Source of the DNA: Zantedeschia hybrid cultivar
Taxonomy: Eukaryota > Streptophyta > Magnoliopsida > Alismatales > Araceae
Assembly (NCBI GenBank): GCA_030544215.1
Contig: JARZZO010000016.1
Span: forward strand, 60,491,501-60,555,500
Length of the DNA: 64,000 nt
Direction of reading: 5' to 3'
Positions within the stretch are counted from its first letter, which is position 1. Every line of letters starts with the position of its first letter. Positions 20,758 to 35,700 of the stretch are shown in pieces. Below the pieces are notes generated by a model, which saw only the letters and a list, made by a program, of their open reading frames with translations, was not told the DNA's origin and did no database searches. Made by a program: the position numbers and the translations under genes.

Positions 20758-23700
20758 CTGCAGTGATATTTAGGAAATGAGGGACATCAGACATGGAAAT
20801 AGAAGAATTCTTATTGACATTGATAGATCCACCCTTGCAACTTGGCAAAGAAGACATTATGCACATCGGGTCGGTCTGGTAGTGGCAAAGAAGATATTAT
20901 ACATATAGGGTCCATTTGGTACAATGTACAATAAAATCAGTTACATGCACAGAATTTCCAGAAAAGTTGATCATAAGATGGATACCAAAGTCCAGATCTG
21001 AAGATAATCAATCAGCATTTTCTTTTTTTGTTATATGAAGCTATTGAATTACTAAGCAATGCATTGATTAAGTTTTCTGGAAAACCTGGACTTGTAACAG
21101 ATTTTACTGTGTACCAAATGCACCCATAGTCATTATGGAAAATGTGCATAATGCATACCATCTGACAATTGAAGCCAAAGTAATGATCACAAAGCCAATG
21201 CTAATAGTGACAGCTAGGTACTACAGTAAACCATTTGGCAACTGAAGCCATACTAAATAATCATGGATAAACATATTTATAGTAATCGCATGTGGTTACC
21301 TCAGTGAGCTCGGAAAGGTGACGGCTTCTAAATTCATTGATAGTTGCCGCAATTTCTGACATTGGCAACTTGGCCTGCATGAGTAAGGGACATTAGGAAA
21401 ACCAAGCTATTTGCATGGCAGATATATGATAGAAGTTTTATTCACTTTGTTTTGAAAGTTTCCTCTTTTGAAAGTGAGTTTTATTCACTTGATTCCTAAA
21501 AAAACAGCAGGCCACTGCTAATCGGTGTTGACATCAATATATTCATACCTGGGCAAGAACGGCAGCTGCTAACTGTAGACTTGGTTCCAAGGTCTCAGGT
21601 ACAACCTTAAAATTTTGCAAAATGGTCAGAAACACCAGTTGAAAAAAAATGTGCAAGCTATGCCGAAGCCAATACATTAGCCAAAGCCTATAATTATATA
21701 TGACGTTCACATCCACTGGTCATTCTCGACCATGATTAGCTTCGCACAAGTTTTCCCTAAGAAAAAAGAGTATCATAAAGATTATAGGAAAGATACCGCT
21801 GTTGCACCAGCCTTTTCCAAGTTAAGGCCATGATCAACATCATGAGCACGAACAAATGTCTTCACCTTGGGAAAATACTTGCTAAGAGCCCAAACAGTCC
21901 TATAATTGGCACCAGGAGTATCTAAAGTTATTGCAGCAGCACAAGCTCTTTCAGCACCAACTTTGTGGAGAACCTGAGTGGAAGTATATGAAGATCACTT
22001 CAATCATGAGTCAGTAAACACTAAAGCAAACAGAGAATCTGAAACAACTTGGTTAATTACTGATTTCCCTTCTATCGATGGCCAGGAAACCTTAAAGAGA
22101 GCCAACAAACAATCTGAAACAACAGGGTTACCTCTCGACTGCCTGCATCCCCAAAATACACGGGAAGATCAAGTGCACGTCCTACAGCCACTCGGTCACT
22201 GCAAAATGGGAACACATAAAAATGACTGACCATTTTCAACATTTTAACCAAATCAAAATCAATTTGGAAAGGCCTGGTCATGATGAGCATAGAAGGTGAC
22301 ACTTAGAAAGATGTTGAAAATGTGATGTGGTAACAGTTTGTGATTGCGTGCTCTCCATTTCATTAGTTGCAGGCTTGACATCCCAAAAAGCACTAGGAAG
22401 CTTACATGGCTAAATGAATTCCAGATGTCTCACAATATTTCTCATAATTTTCTACACATCAATAAAAATTGCACCCCCCCCCCCCAACTCACTTATTCAC
22501 CATTATCAAAGCTTGCTCCACCCTCACTGCTCTACAAAATCAACTGAGGTCCAAGGAAGGTGAACATGGTATATGTAAGATAGGTGTCTTAGGAAAAATA
22601 AATCACAGATATTGACTAAATCTGTCATAAAACACAAATGGTAAAGTAAAATTGATGGATGAAGTACTCATTACAAAATGGAGGACCTGTAATGAAAATT
22701 TGATAAATGAAAGCTTTAGGGACCAAGTAGCTGTAATATGTGAGGTACAAAAAGTTATTCTACAATCAACTTCAATCTAAAGAGGTGAGTGTGGTATCTA
22801 TGTAGGATTGCTAGAGCTCGGGAGTGGCAATCCATAAAACATTAACTAAATCCATTATACAAGAGGCAAGGATGGAAAAGTACTACTAGGGAATGATGAG
22901 ATAAAGATGAGGTGGAAAAGCTACATTGAAAAACTGACAAATGAAAGTTTTATAGAAAAAAATAGAAGAGGTAAAAATAATTGAGAAGCCCAAAAAAATG
23001 AACGGAAAAGCGGATTATTTTACCAGAGATTGGTTGCTGCATTAGTATGGAAGACACACTAACCATATCTGTATCAAGTTATATGGAGACCTTTACCTCC
23101 GGACGTCAAGAGCAACAAATGGAATCAAACGCTCAGAAAGAAGTTGTGCAATTATCTGGGCAAAGACAAATGCAAAGCCATTAACCAACATTGTGCTAGA
23201 AAAGTGCACATGCAAACAAAAGAAAAGTTAAGAACATCAGGAACAGGAAGACATTTGTCCCTATATAATTCTGGGCAAGTATACCAATAGAAAACTAAAG
23301 ACCAAAACTCACCTGCCCGACACGTCCAAAGCCACAGATAATGATATGGCCTTGCAGGTCATCTGTCTGCATGAAATCAAATCAGGAAGGACAAACCATA
23401 AATACTAACTAGCAGCTTTATAGAAAATAACAAAATTGATGGGATATTTAAGTAGAACTGGCTTCTTTGAGTAATTGGTTGATGTTGTAAGAAATATATC
23501 CAACCAATATAAGAACACGAAGAAAATAAGAGTGGGAAGTGAAAAGAGGATGAAATGGGCAAATGAGAAAAGGATGGAAAGAAATCAATACTTCCATTTG
23601 AGGAAAACTAATGTCAGTGAATGTTTCACGGAAAAAGTTCCAAAACAATTATATGCCCTAGTTTATTCAAGTCCTCTACTGTATAAACCAAAAATTATTT

Positions 23701-26700
23701 GTGCAATATTGTGAGCTTGGGCATAAAAAATCAATTGTAGTTTTGAATTTTCTTAGGGTGTAATGTAAACATGCATAAACATAATTATTAGATGTGTTAA
23801 TTAAGGGATTAAAGAGTAGCAATAATTAAATAAAGGGGAGTTTATGGGCTGATTTGGATGTACCTTTATTGGGCTTGAGTGGGTGGCCCCTTAATGGGCT
23901 CACCACTCACTATGCCCATTATCTAACCCACCCTTCGCCCTCCCCCTTCTCAAACCGCCTAGTCCCTCTATATAAGAGGGTGGCACACCTCCTTTCCCAT
24001 GCTCTAGGTTGGCTAACCAAGGGGGAGACAGACAGAGAGTGGAAGAAGGAAAGAAAATGAGAGACAAGGAGAAGTGAAGAAAGAAAGAAAAGGGATAAGT
24101 AGAAAGAGAGAAAGAACTGGTAACTAAGGACGAGGAAGGATCAGGTTTCCCGTTAGGTCCCTTATCCAACTCCTAACCCTAGAAGAGAGTTGACTTGAGA
24201 AGGACGGTGGCACAGCAAATTAGGTACCTCGGCATGGTGCTTGACTGCTTCCAAGCTAGGCAGCAACAAAGCTGTGTCTTCTTCCTCATCCATACCTGCT
24301 GATTCAGGCTGCGACAGGGCGGTTAATCGAAGGGCATTCTAGTGTTTCCTTGAGTAACATGATACCAACATTACTTCTTCCTTCTGCACGTGTCCAATTC
24401 ATTCTTTGATGTTCTAAGGTTTCTAGTTCTTCTGGGCTATAAACATCTTAGTTCTGCTGAATACTAATTCTTGCAGCATGTTGGGCTGCGATTTCAGGTA
24501 CCTCAGATTTATATGTTAATTTACACCCTAGATCCCTACCACTTTGGTATCGCTGACAACTGCTATATCAGCAGCTTTTGCTTGTCCCACTTTGAACAAG
24601 TATATATGCACCTGGAATCATAGGGTTCTGAATTAAAAGCATCCTGTAAAGATTTTCTTATGTCTCAGATTTCCTAACGATTAATTTTATGCATCTTTTG
24701 TATGCAATACAGATGGCTTTGAAGGTGAATCCATTACAATCTTGGTAGTTTTTTTTGGAAGGTGACATAGACACAAATGATATTAATGAAAGTGGATAGC
24801 CTGAGAACAGGGCAACATTAGCAGTTGGTTACCAGGAAGGTGACCAACCGATCCCAGTTACAATGAAATGTGGCATACCCAAAACCCAAAAAGAAGAGAG
24901 ATCAGACTCTGATCCCAGTTACATTGAAAATTTCTTCCATAATGAAAGTGAAGAAAAAATTCCAGAAGACAACACAGGATCTGCTGGTTGCTCCCAGTAA
25001 GGCCAATGCTCCAGTTGTTAATGAGATTCATGGAGTGAGAAATGATGAGGAAAGGAGAGGAGAATGACTGATTAAAACATCTTGCATTCCTTTCTTTCCA
25101 GGTGCCCCAGAGAAAAGCACTGAGCAGCATAATCCAAGCATCCTTCTCAGAACTGGTTGGAGATGGATCATCCCAAGATGATATTAATTGTACGAGGGAA
25201 TGTGGCTGGTTCTAGTGCAGCTTCAGGCAGGCAAAGAGGACTTTCCAAACAAATGAAATAATGCCACTCTGTAGGAAAAGATGCTGTGTAGTTTCTGGAA
25301 GAAGACCACAGAAGAAGCAATCGACCCTGTTTTTTTAGAAGGTGACAAGAGTCACAATTCCATAGATATATGTGAAAGAGGTACAGGAAAGCCCATGAGA
25401 GCACACTCTTGGATAGGACAGTCCCCCATCCAAGTCCCAAAGATTTAAAAGATTCTAACAAAACAAAACCAAAAAGCTGTTTTATCAAGAAGATAAACCA
25501 AGGATACAAAGAAGATTAACTAAGCGATCAGCTGCCTCCACAGTCTGGTTTTGTCAGAAATAACAGAGCTGCCATCATTCAGGATACCAGCTGCACGTCC
25601 CCACTCTTCCACCCATCTAAATGTCTTCTTTAAGAGTTCATTCGCACTGCTAAAATGGTCACTAAATTTCCTTCTATTTCTTTCACACCATATAGTCCAC
25701 AACATGGCCGGGCAAAATAGAAACCATACATGTGTGAGATCCTTTGATGGAGAAGCAGCAGTCCACCATTTCAGCAGATTCAACACAGAAGTGTGCTCCA
25801 CCCAACCAATTCCAAGTACCCTACACATACTCTTCCATTGGATGGAAATAATGCCACATTTGCAGAATAAATGGAGTTGGTCTTCCTCAAAGTGTGCACA
25901 GAACATACATAAAGAGCTTCCGGGAAGTTTAAGTCTCTTCGCCCTCATTCCCGTGAGACTTCTATTCCAGACAATCTTCCATAGAAACACCCTTATTTTA
26001 TTGGGAAGGTGGTTAGACCAAATAAGATCCTTCCACCAAACCCTAGTACCACCATCATTCAACAGCTGAACTAAGGATTTAACCGAAAAGAGCCCATTAT
26101 TGGTCCATCTCCAAACTCTCTTATCTTGTACCTCACTGCAGATCCTAACACCATTGATTAAGCTAAACAAGACTATCAGTTCCTCTGTTTCCACATCAGT
26201 AGGATTTCTTCTAAGCATTAGGTTAACCTGGCTTGTACTGCTGTGAGACAGAACCTCTTCAACCGAAGCATCCTTGTTCTGGGCAATGCTGAAAAGGTTG
26301 CTGAAAACCACAGTCAAATCCAGATTGGAGCACCATTTGTCCTTCCAAAATCGTATGTCCCTGCCATTACCCACTTGGATTTCGCTAGAGGTGACCATAA
26401 AATCAGCACATTTAAGAATGTTCCTCCATATGGGAGATAAATTATATCTTGCAGAATGAGAGAAACTCTATTTGCTCTCGCCATGAAAGTACAAGTCATT
26501 GACAATTACAGCCCAAGGAGTATCCGGGTACTCTCCCCTTCTCCACAACCATTTGGCTAACAAGGCTTTGTTGAAGATGGCAATCCCACAAAGGCCAATG
26601 CCTCCTTGTTCCTTGCTTTTGCACACATTCTTCCAAGCAATCAAGTGCATTCCTCTCTTTTCCCTTTTCCCTCCTGCCCAAAAAAAGGAACTCCTAAGAG

Positions 26701-29700
26701 ATTCAATGATTTTTTTCACGGTTCTAGGGATCTTCATAACAGAAGCGTAGTATAAAGCCAATGAAGAAAGAACCGACTTAGATAGGATCAATCTTCCTCC
26801 TCCAGACAGAAAGCTGCTCTTCCATCCTTCCAGCCTGTTCTCAAATTTCTTTATGAGACCATCCCAATCCCTGATCCTACCGACACTATTCGAGAGGGGC
26901 AGCCCCAAATATTTGATAGGGAAGTTGCTTACCCTGCACTCTAGGGAATTTGCAATATCCTGTACCCTTTGCTGAGTCATGTTCAGCCCAACAATTTCAG
27001 ATTTCTCATAATTGATTCTCAACCCCGTGATGACTTCCATCAAAATTAGCAACCTCTTTATATTCTGGATTTCCTCAATACTTCCAGGTGTAAACAGGAG
27101 AGTGTCATCTGCAAACTGAAGGTGAGATAATTGGATATGGCTTCTACCAATCCTGAACCCTTCCACCAAGCCCTGTTGAGCTGCACTATCCCAAAGGGTG
27201 CTCAAAATCTGTCCAATGAGCAGAAAAAGAAGGGGAGAGAGAGGATCTCCCTGTCTTAATCCTCTTGAGCTGTTAAAAAAATCACATGGTTCTCTATTGA
27301 TCAGCACCGAGAATCTGGAGGAGGAAATACAACACCTTACCCATCTTATCCATTTAGCATTGAATCCCATGATCTCCATAGTTTTGAGTAGACAATTCCA
27401 ATTGATTGTATCATAGGCCTTCTCAAAATCAAGCTTTACCAACACTCCTTGCTTATGCCTAATCTTGTAGTGGTGAATGGCTTCATGAGAAGCCATAAAA
27501 TTGTCCAGGATGAATCTTCCCTGCACAAAGGCTGACTGGTTGAACCCTACTAGCTTATGGATGACCCTCTTGAGCCGGGTTGTTAGGATCTTGGTCATGA
27601 TTTTATAACATCCATTGAGAAGGCTAATGGGTCTAAAATCAACCATTCTATCAGCTCCCTCTGATTTCGGGATCAGGACAATGTGTGTGGAGTTGACAAG
27701 TTTAATCCCTTCCGGCCTATCATAGAACTCTTGGGCAAAGTTTACCACATCTGTCTTGATAAAATCCCAACAAAATTGGTAGAATCCTAGGGAGAAGCCG
27801 TCAGGACCTGGGGCTTTGTTGGGGTCCATGCTAAAAATTGCCAATTTGACTTCTTCTTCTGAAAAAGGTTCACACAGCTGTTCAGCATCAGCATCTTCTA
27901 ACACCGGTAGCAACCCTTCTTGTAGATGGGGCCTGAGTGGGTGGCCTTCTGAGAAAAGGTTCTTATAAAAGGCAACAAACCTGGTCTTGATTTCCTCAGG
28001 TTCCTCAATGACTGCTCCATTTTCCTTGATATGCTCAATGGTCATAAATCTCTTCTTGGCACTTGCCACTGCATGGAAGAAAGAGGTGTTTTTATCCCCT
28101 TCCTTAAGCCAGTGTTCCTTTGCCCTCTGCTTCCATCTAATTTCCTCTTTCAAAAGCTCTTCATTGTAAGCCTTCTTGAGATCCTTCAAAGATTGCACTT
28201 CTTGTGTAGATAAATCCCCATACTCACTTTTCAGCTCCAGCTCTTCAATTTTACTTATCATAGTCTGCCTTTCTGCTGAAAACCTTCCAAATTTCTTTTT
28301 TGCCCATTGTTTCATACATCTCCTAGTCCATTTAAGTTTCCCCTGGAGATTCTGAATTGCAGAAACTGCCTTTGGTGCTTGATTCCACCAATCCCTCACC
28401 AAATCTCTGAATTCAGCTTCCTTCTGCCACTTCAACTCGTATCTGAAAATTCTGAACCCTGCCTTCTTATCCTCCTTTCTGAGATGCAGAGGGATGTGAT
28501 CTGAAACCGATCTACAGAGCCCCTTAACATTTGTCAATGGGAATTTCCTGAACCATTCTGCAGAAATTAGAACTCTATCAAGTCTTGATTGTGTGCTGAC
28601 TTGTTGTAGATTAGACCATGTAAATTTCCTGTTCGGTATTTCCATATCCATTAGCTTGACCTCTCTAATCCATTGGTTGAAGGATTCCATGTCCTTACTC
28701 CATTTCTGTCTCCCTGACCTTTCCCAAGGGTACCTAACACAGTTGAAATCCCCCAAGATGCACCAGGCTTCAGAAAACAAGGACTGCAATCTATACAATT
28801 CTTCAAAAAAGGACTTCCTCTGGTGTTCAGTATGAGGCCCGTACACTGAAGTAATGACCCAGCTGTCATTATTTGACCTTCTGTTCTTCCATGAAAAAGA
28901 AACCGAGATGCTGTAAGTGCCCATATCACATATTTTTCCTTCAAATTTATCCCCATTCCATAATATCACCTGGCCTCCTTTAGCTCCATCTGCAGGGAGG
29001 ACAGCAACCTCATTCAGATTCGTCCCCTTCAACCTATCTGAGATGTCTTTGTCCAAGCTAAGCATTTTAGTCTCTTGTAGGCAGATGCAGTCCAGCTGGA
29101 GAGATTGCACTAGGTCCCTTACTGCTCTCACCTTGCTCTTCCCATTGAGACCTCTGACATTCCACGAAACCAGGTTCATGGTAAAATAGTGATCCTCCCC
29201 TCCTCCTTGAGCTTCTTCCCTCTTAGAGTATCCACAATTTCATTGTTCTTCACGAAATTGGCTTCTCTCTTTCCTATTTTAATTCCTCCACCCGTTCCCT
29301 TCCTCTTAATTGAATGATGTAGAGCATCATACCTTCTCAGTTTCTTCAGAAAGCTTAAGACCATAGCCTCCCTACCAGCAAAGGACACACCAATGCGTTG
29401 GCCCAGCAGAATAATTTCATTGATCCAAGCATCTTCGTCAGTAGCCTTCTGTACTGCCAGCGGCTCCTGACTCGCAATGTAAGGTACAATCTGGGTACTC
29501 AGCGTTGCTTCCTGCATTGTCCCTGTGTTCCTCACAGCATTCAAACATTCTTCTTCCATGCCATCCTGTCTGCCAATTGAAGCAAATGACTCCTCATTGA
29601 TCTGTCTGGCTTCCTCCGAGTTGTCGCTAACCCATGCTTCCCCTACAGGAATAATACATGATACCGGTTGGCCAATACTCAACTCTCCACTCTCTGCCTG

Positions 29701-32700
29701 GTCAATCCCCACTGAAGACTTAAAACAAACCAGGGCCTTTGAGGGAGAAATTCTCGCTCCGTGGCTCAGAGGAACCTCCCTTCCGATGCTCTATTTTCCT
29801 CCTTGAGTTCCGCTTACAGACGCTCGGGGAAGACGACGACGGCTCAGGGTCGGGTTAACAGCAGACACCCGGACCGGTCCAGAGCAAGCCCGGTTCGCAG
29901 GTAAGTCAGGATCCAAACGGAACAGGTCATAATGGGCCCCGTCTGAACCCGGATCCAGAATCCGACCCCGAACCTGTTCATCTTCTTCGCCCGTCACCCC
30001 ACAGCCTTCACACCCTTGGATGGGCTTCGTCAACATCATCTCAGGACCACAGTATTGGGCTTCCTCCAATCCTTTTAAGAGACTTGCACCATCTCCAAGA
30101 GCAGAAATCTGTTCAGTTCTGCCGCTCGAGGAATCTGGGCCCTTCCCAAGAACTCCTTTACCTTCGTGGGGCCTAGGATCTCTGCCGCCATGAATGCTCA
30201 ATTTGAATTCTTCCTGACTCTTCGCTTCCACTTGACTCGGTTCAACTGAGTTCGTCACCTTGGGAGCAATCTCAGACTCAGTCTCAGCTTCCTCAAGAAC
30301 AGGAGGATAGTCGCAGCCCGGCTCCCCTGTTCCAGCACTTCCATCCCTTCTCTGTCTATATCTTCTGTACTCGCACACCACGTCTGCCCAGGACCAGTCT
30401 CGCTCAGGCTGTTTAGTCAAAACAGAGGTTTCCTTCTCAACACGTACCCAGAATGCTGCACCCATCGCTGAGATCTTGATCTTATCCGGGATACCTTCAG
30501 TCTGATCAACGGAGACTTTAACCCGAGCAAATGAAAGATTATCCCCTCTGAGCCACTTGCCATCTACTTCTCTGAGTCTCCCAAACTTGGAGCAAATAGC
30601 ATTGAACGAATTAACATTCCAGAGGTGAAGGGGCACTCCAAAGAGTTTACACCACACTTCGATACCGTCCTCTGCTGGGTCAATGCCAACCTCGACCTTC
30701 CACGGTGAAACGAAAGCGGAGACACCTTCCTTCACCTCGAGCCTCCCAGTAGAGCAAACAGAGCTTCTCCACGACTCCGAGTCAGTTCTTACAAGGAAAG
30801 AGCCAATATCGATTCTACAAATGCACCAAAGATTGACATCCGGCCATAATTCCTGCAGCCTCTTCCTCACCAAAGACAGTCAGCAATCGACCCTGTTGCC
30901 AAGATTAAACTTTCTAAGCCTTCTTAGAGAAGGCAGTCCGTCCTGGAAGAGCTTCCACATGAAGATCTTGATTTTGTTAGGCCACTGTTTTCTCCAGATA
31001 AAGTTTGTCCATGGTACAAGAGAGCCCCCATAGTTGAGAATTCTTGAGACTGATTTCACTGAAAATTTTTCATTGGATTCCCATTTCCAACATCTCTTAT
31101 CTGATTCAAATTGGTGCAGATGGACCTGTTGAAGGATCATTCCAAGATTCAGAAATTCCTGGAATTCAGAATTTGTGAGGTTTCTTCTTAACTGAATGTC
31201 CCAACCTTGGGTTGGAGAACCAAAGAAAATCTCATGAACTGAGAGATCTTTCTTGGAAGCCAGAGAGAATAGTTTTGGGAATGAAGTTCCCAGTGACTTG
31301 TAATAAAGCCAATGATCAGATCAAAATTTAAAATGGGCTCCATTGTCTAAGGTGAAGGGGGAGCCTGCATTGATGATATCATGACAACTGAAGAAAGCCT
31401 TCCATATAGATGAAAATTTACCTCTACTAGGCTGCTTAGGAGTCCATAAATTTGTATCCCTTAGATATTTATTGATGACAATAGTCTTCCAAAGAGTATT
31501 GCAATCATCTCCTAACATCCGTAACCACTTGGCAAGAAGAGCGGCATTGATACATGCCATAGAGATCAAGCCAGCCCCGCCTTCCTCTTTGGGTCTGCAA
31601 ACCTTATCCCAAGAAATAGGAATAAGACACTTCAGAGGAATGTTTTTGCCTTTTAGGAAAAAAAAAAAAGTGTGTCTGACGGCTTCCATCTTTCTAGCAA
31701 CTGATTTTGGCATTTTGAACATAGAGAGATAATAGATGGATAGTGAAAAAAGAACAGATTTGGAAAGTATCCAGCGTCCTCCATGTGATAGAAGATTGGC
31801 CTTCCAACCTGCAAGCTTGTTATCCAACTTTTTAAGAACAAAGTTTCAATCAGAGAGTTTGATATAGCCATCAGCTAACGAAAGACCAATATATTTAATA
31901 GGAACGGGATTCCACTTGCAATGAAGAATGGATTCCACCTCAGAGATAATAAAAGTGCAGTTACAAGAACCTGAGAGTTCACTTTTAGAGAAATTGATCT
32001 TGATGCCTGAAACACCTTCAAAAATTTTGAGAACCTTGATATTCTTGATTTGCGGAATGTCCACCGAAGAGAATATAAGAGTATCATATGCAAACTGCAG
32101 ATGTGACAAAAGCACACTATTTCTTCCCACTGAGACCCCACTGATGAGACCATTCTAAATGGCTTTGTGCCATATCATGCTGAAGACCTGTCCAATGATG
32201 AAAAAAGGAGTGGAGAAAGTGGATCACCTCGTCTGAGTCCTATAGAGCTATTAAAAAAATCACAGGGTTCACCATTAATGATAATAGAGAACCGAGCTGT
32301 AGAGATACACATTTAATCCAATTGATCCGCGCCTTTTGTTGAATCCTATGAGACTCAGTGGATAAGAGGCATAACCAATTGACTCTATCAAATGCCTTCC
32401 CAAAATCAAGTTTAAAGACAACGAATTCTTTCCTTTTGCTTTTCAATTCATGAATGGATTCCGTTGTAGCTATGAAGTTGTCTAAAATGAATCTCCAGGA
32501 ATAAAAGCTGATTGATTGGAATCGATGAGCATTCCAATGACCTTCTTTAAACGAGAAGCTAGAACTTTGGTGATGATCTTGTAGGAGCTGTTGAGAAGAC
32601 TGATTGGCCTGAAATCGGTGATACAATTGGCTTTTGGGAATAAGGACAATGTGAGCGGCATTAAAGGAGGACACAACTGCTAGATTCCTTTCAAAGTTTT

Positions 32701-35700
32701 TGATGCATTTCATAAGATCAAATTTGATAATTTCTCAGAAATGTTGGTAGAACCCCATTGATAACCCATCAGGACCCGGAGACTTCTTAGCTTTTATGGA
32801 GAAAATTGCAGATTTCACCTCTTGTTCCTCTATAGGGGCAGTCAAACTATTGGCCTCTCGGACAGAGAGTGTACAAAAGTGATTCTCACTAAAAGTAGAT
32901 CTATCAAGGTTATCTTCAGAGAAGAGATCTTCATAGAAGTTGACAATTGCCTCTTTGATACATACATCATCCATATGAACACCATCCCCTACTTTAATGG
33001 AGTCAATTCTGGCACTTCGTTTAGCTGATGCATGGAAGAATTTAGTGTTCTTATCTCCCAGATGTAGCCAATTCTCCTTGGCCCTTTGTTTCCATTTGGT
33101 TTCCTCTCTAAGCAGCCATTCATTGTGGTCTTTTTTCAGGGAATGCCATTGTTGTTTTTTCAGCCAAGCTCAGACACTCGCTGTCATTCTTCAAGTCAAG
33201 CTGCTGAATCTTTGATAAGAGATCTTGTCTAATGGAGGCAGCTTGTTGAAACGCATCCTTAGTCAACGATTTCATATGAAACCTGATCCATTTCAGCTTA
33301 GAAGAGAAGTTGGCACAATCTAGAGCTGAGGAGAGGCTGTCTCTCCACCATTTGGTGACTAGATCATGAAAACCTTCATGCCTTAACCATCCCAATTCAA
33401 ATCTAAAGATTATGGCCTGTTTTGAAGGAGGGTGGCAATATGATCAAAAGTTACTATGGGCAATCCCTTGGCTGCTGCCAGAGGAAACTTGAGATGCTAG
33501 TCAGTGTTAACAAAGATCCTGTCCAGCCTGGAGTGAGACGATCTTGAAAATTTGTCCAGGTAAACTGATATCCTGGAATGTTGAATTCAAGCAGGCCATT
33601 AGAATGAAATCAGTTTCCAAAGAAGTCCATCTCCGGTTCCCATGAGAAATGGTGCAGTCTTTCATGGGGAAATCTGATAGCATTAAAATCCCCTGAGCTA
33701 CACCAAGGGGATTGCAGATTGCAAGAAACAGAATGCAACTCCTAAAAGAAGGAAGACTTGAGAATAGGAGCACTGGAGCCATAAACTCCAGTGGAAGCCC
33801 AGGGAAAACCGTCTCCCTTGTGAATAAAGTGAGCTGTAATGGAGAACTGAAGGATCTGAGAATCAGAGCATAGGAAGGTATCCTCATTCCATAATAAAAG
33901 CATCCCCCCTTTGAGGCCGATAGAAGGTTTGAAAAGACATTTCTATAATCTGTGTCTACTTAGATTAAGAATGAAGGAATCATCACAGGACTCCATCTTT
34001 GTCTCTTGGAGGCAAAAATGTCCACCTTCTGTTGGGAATAAAGTTTTGGACTGCTCTGATATTGTAATGGCCGTTAAAGTCCTCTAATATTCCACGATAG
34101 CAGAACCATTGAAAGGATATAATTACACCAGCGCCACTCACAGAGAACACAATACAAATTAGGATTCACAGATGAACCTGGTTTCTCTATCCCCCTCCTG
34201 GATAATATTACCTTGGATAAGTAATTCCCTTTTATCGATCCTAGAACCTTTACCCTGACCTCTGCTCCTTTTTGATAAGTGGAGGTTGATAGCGCATATA
34301 GACTTCTTGAAAAAAGACCGAACAGACTGCTCTCTACCTTCATAGGAGATTCCCACAAGAGCCCCGATATGTCTACTAAGCTCATCGAGCCACTCCTAAG
34401 AATGCAATGTGTTGATCGTAGATGAAGTAGAAGGCCCCTGAAATAAGATAATTTCTTTCCCTGTAGAGGGAAGGGTGGTGTTGGAAGTATTGAAGGTGGC
34501 CTGATGAAAGGTGGCCTGATGAAAGGTGCCCTGAGAACATACCATGTGAAGACCTTCAGAAGCCGGATCATTATCCACTGTTGGCGGTCGGTCAGTCCGC
34601 AAAGGCCGGAGAAGGTCCACGAGTGAGAGAGCTGTGCCTGGGTTGCTGGGAGCCTCGCGACAAGCCGCACCACTAAGAGAGAGGTCTACCTCGTCCCTTT
34701 GAACTGAAGGTGAATAGATGGGCTTCAGTTCCAATGATCTTCTGCGAACAGTGAGCTCGTCACTAGGAGGAAGACAACAGCTCGAGTCGAGGGAAAGTAG
34801 ACTGGTGGAATCCTCATTAGTAGACCAGTTCAAGGAGGCAATAGGCCCGGTCGGTTGGCAATAAGTCACAATCTGATTCCACCGTGCAACAGTTCGGATC
34901 AGTGATGGGTAAGTCATCGAGTAGAAGAGCAACCCACGACGCTTCAAGGTGTGGACCTGAATCGACCGTGCAACGTGCCCGGGACTATTCATCTTCCTTA
35001 CCCGGAAGCACCTGGGTAAGAGGTGTAGGAAGCAGGTGATTGGTCCTTCCGCCATTCTCTTCGTTGAGAGAAGAGAAAAGCCAGCCTGCTGCAGCCGCCT
35101 CGAGAGCAGCAAGATCGACGTCCAAGAGAGCATGATGATCTAAGGAACCTTGGTTAAGTGCATGGCAATCTCTCGGGAGATGAACCGTCATCTTGGAAAG
35201 GGATGAATTTTGACAAGCTCTAGGGCGACTCAAAGAGACATTCTAAGTCAGCTTCTGAGGTGGGTTCTGAGAAACATGTTAGAATAGGTATTATTTTGGG
35301 GTATGTTTGTTGTTCTTGTCTTATTGTGTACCTTGGGTATAACTTATGTGTACCTAGGTATATATACTCTAATGTTGTTCATTAATAGTATTAATCATCA
35401 TCTTTTCCAAAATCACATGGTATCAGAGCCTAACCGATGGGTTAGGACGTGAATCTGCACACCTCTCTCTGGCGCTAGAAGGGGGGGGGGCTCGCACCCC
35501 TATCGGTTGTGCCGCAACGTGGAGGGGACGGCGCCTGGCTCGTGCACGTCTGGTTCAAAGCCGCAGATTCCTGCTGCAGTTTAGGGATTTCCGCCTGGTT
35601 CAAAGCTGCAGTTTTATTTTTGGGATTTGGTTCAAAGCCGCAGATTCCCGTCATCCTCTGGCGCCATCAACGCGGGTGCATTCATCTTGCTGGCGCGCCT

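Larger units (their letters stand above)
25316..30897 (-). mobile_element. LINE1 (L1-type), nearly intact, inserted in LINE2
   Basis: Perfect 16-base duplication AGCAATCGACCCTGTT at 25316-25331 and 30882-30897. Body 25332-30881, 5.55 kb, with a short T run at the left (poly(A) of the minus-strand copy). It starts inside ORF1, so it is 5'-truncated. The duplication is cut from LINE2's zf-RVT coding region, proving that LINE1 came second. No element is nested inside it. Confidence 0.92.

Noticed and set aside
24530..24560. Primer-binding site for an LTR element
   Set aside because: Only TGGTATC matches, with no TG/CA borders or second LTR. Kept only as a weak candidate element.
25551..29806. 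Many plus-strand frames
   Set aside because: Antisense shadows of LINE1 ORF1 and ORF2.
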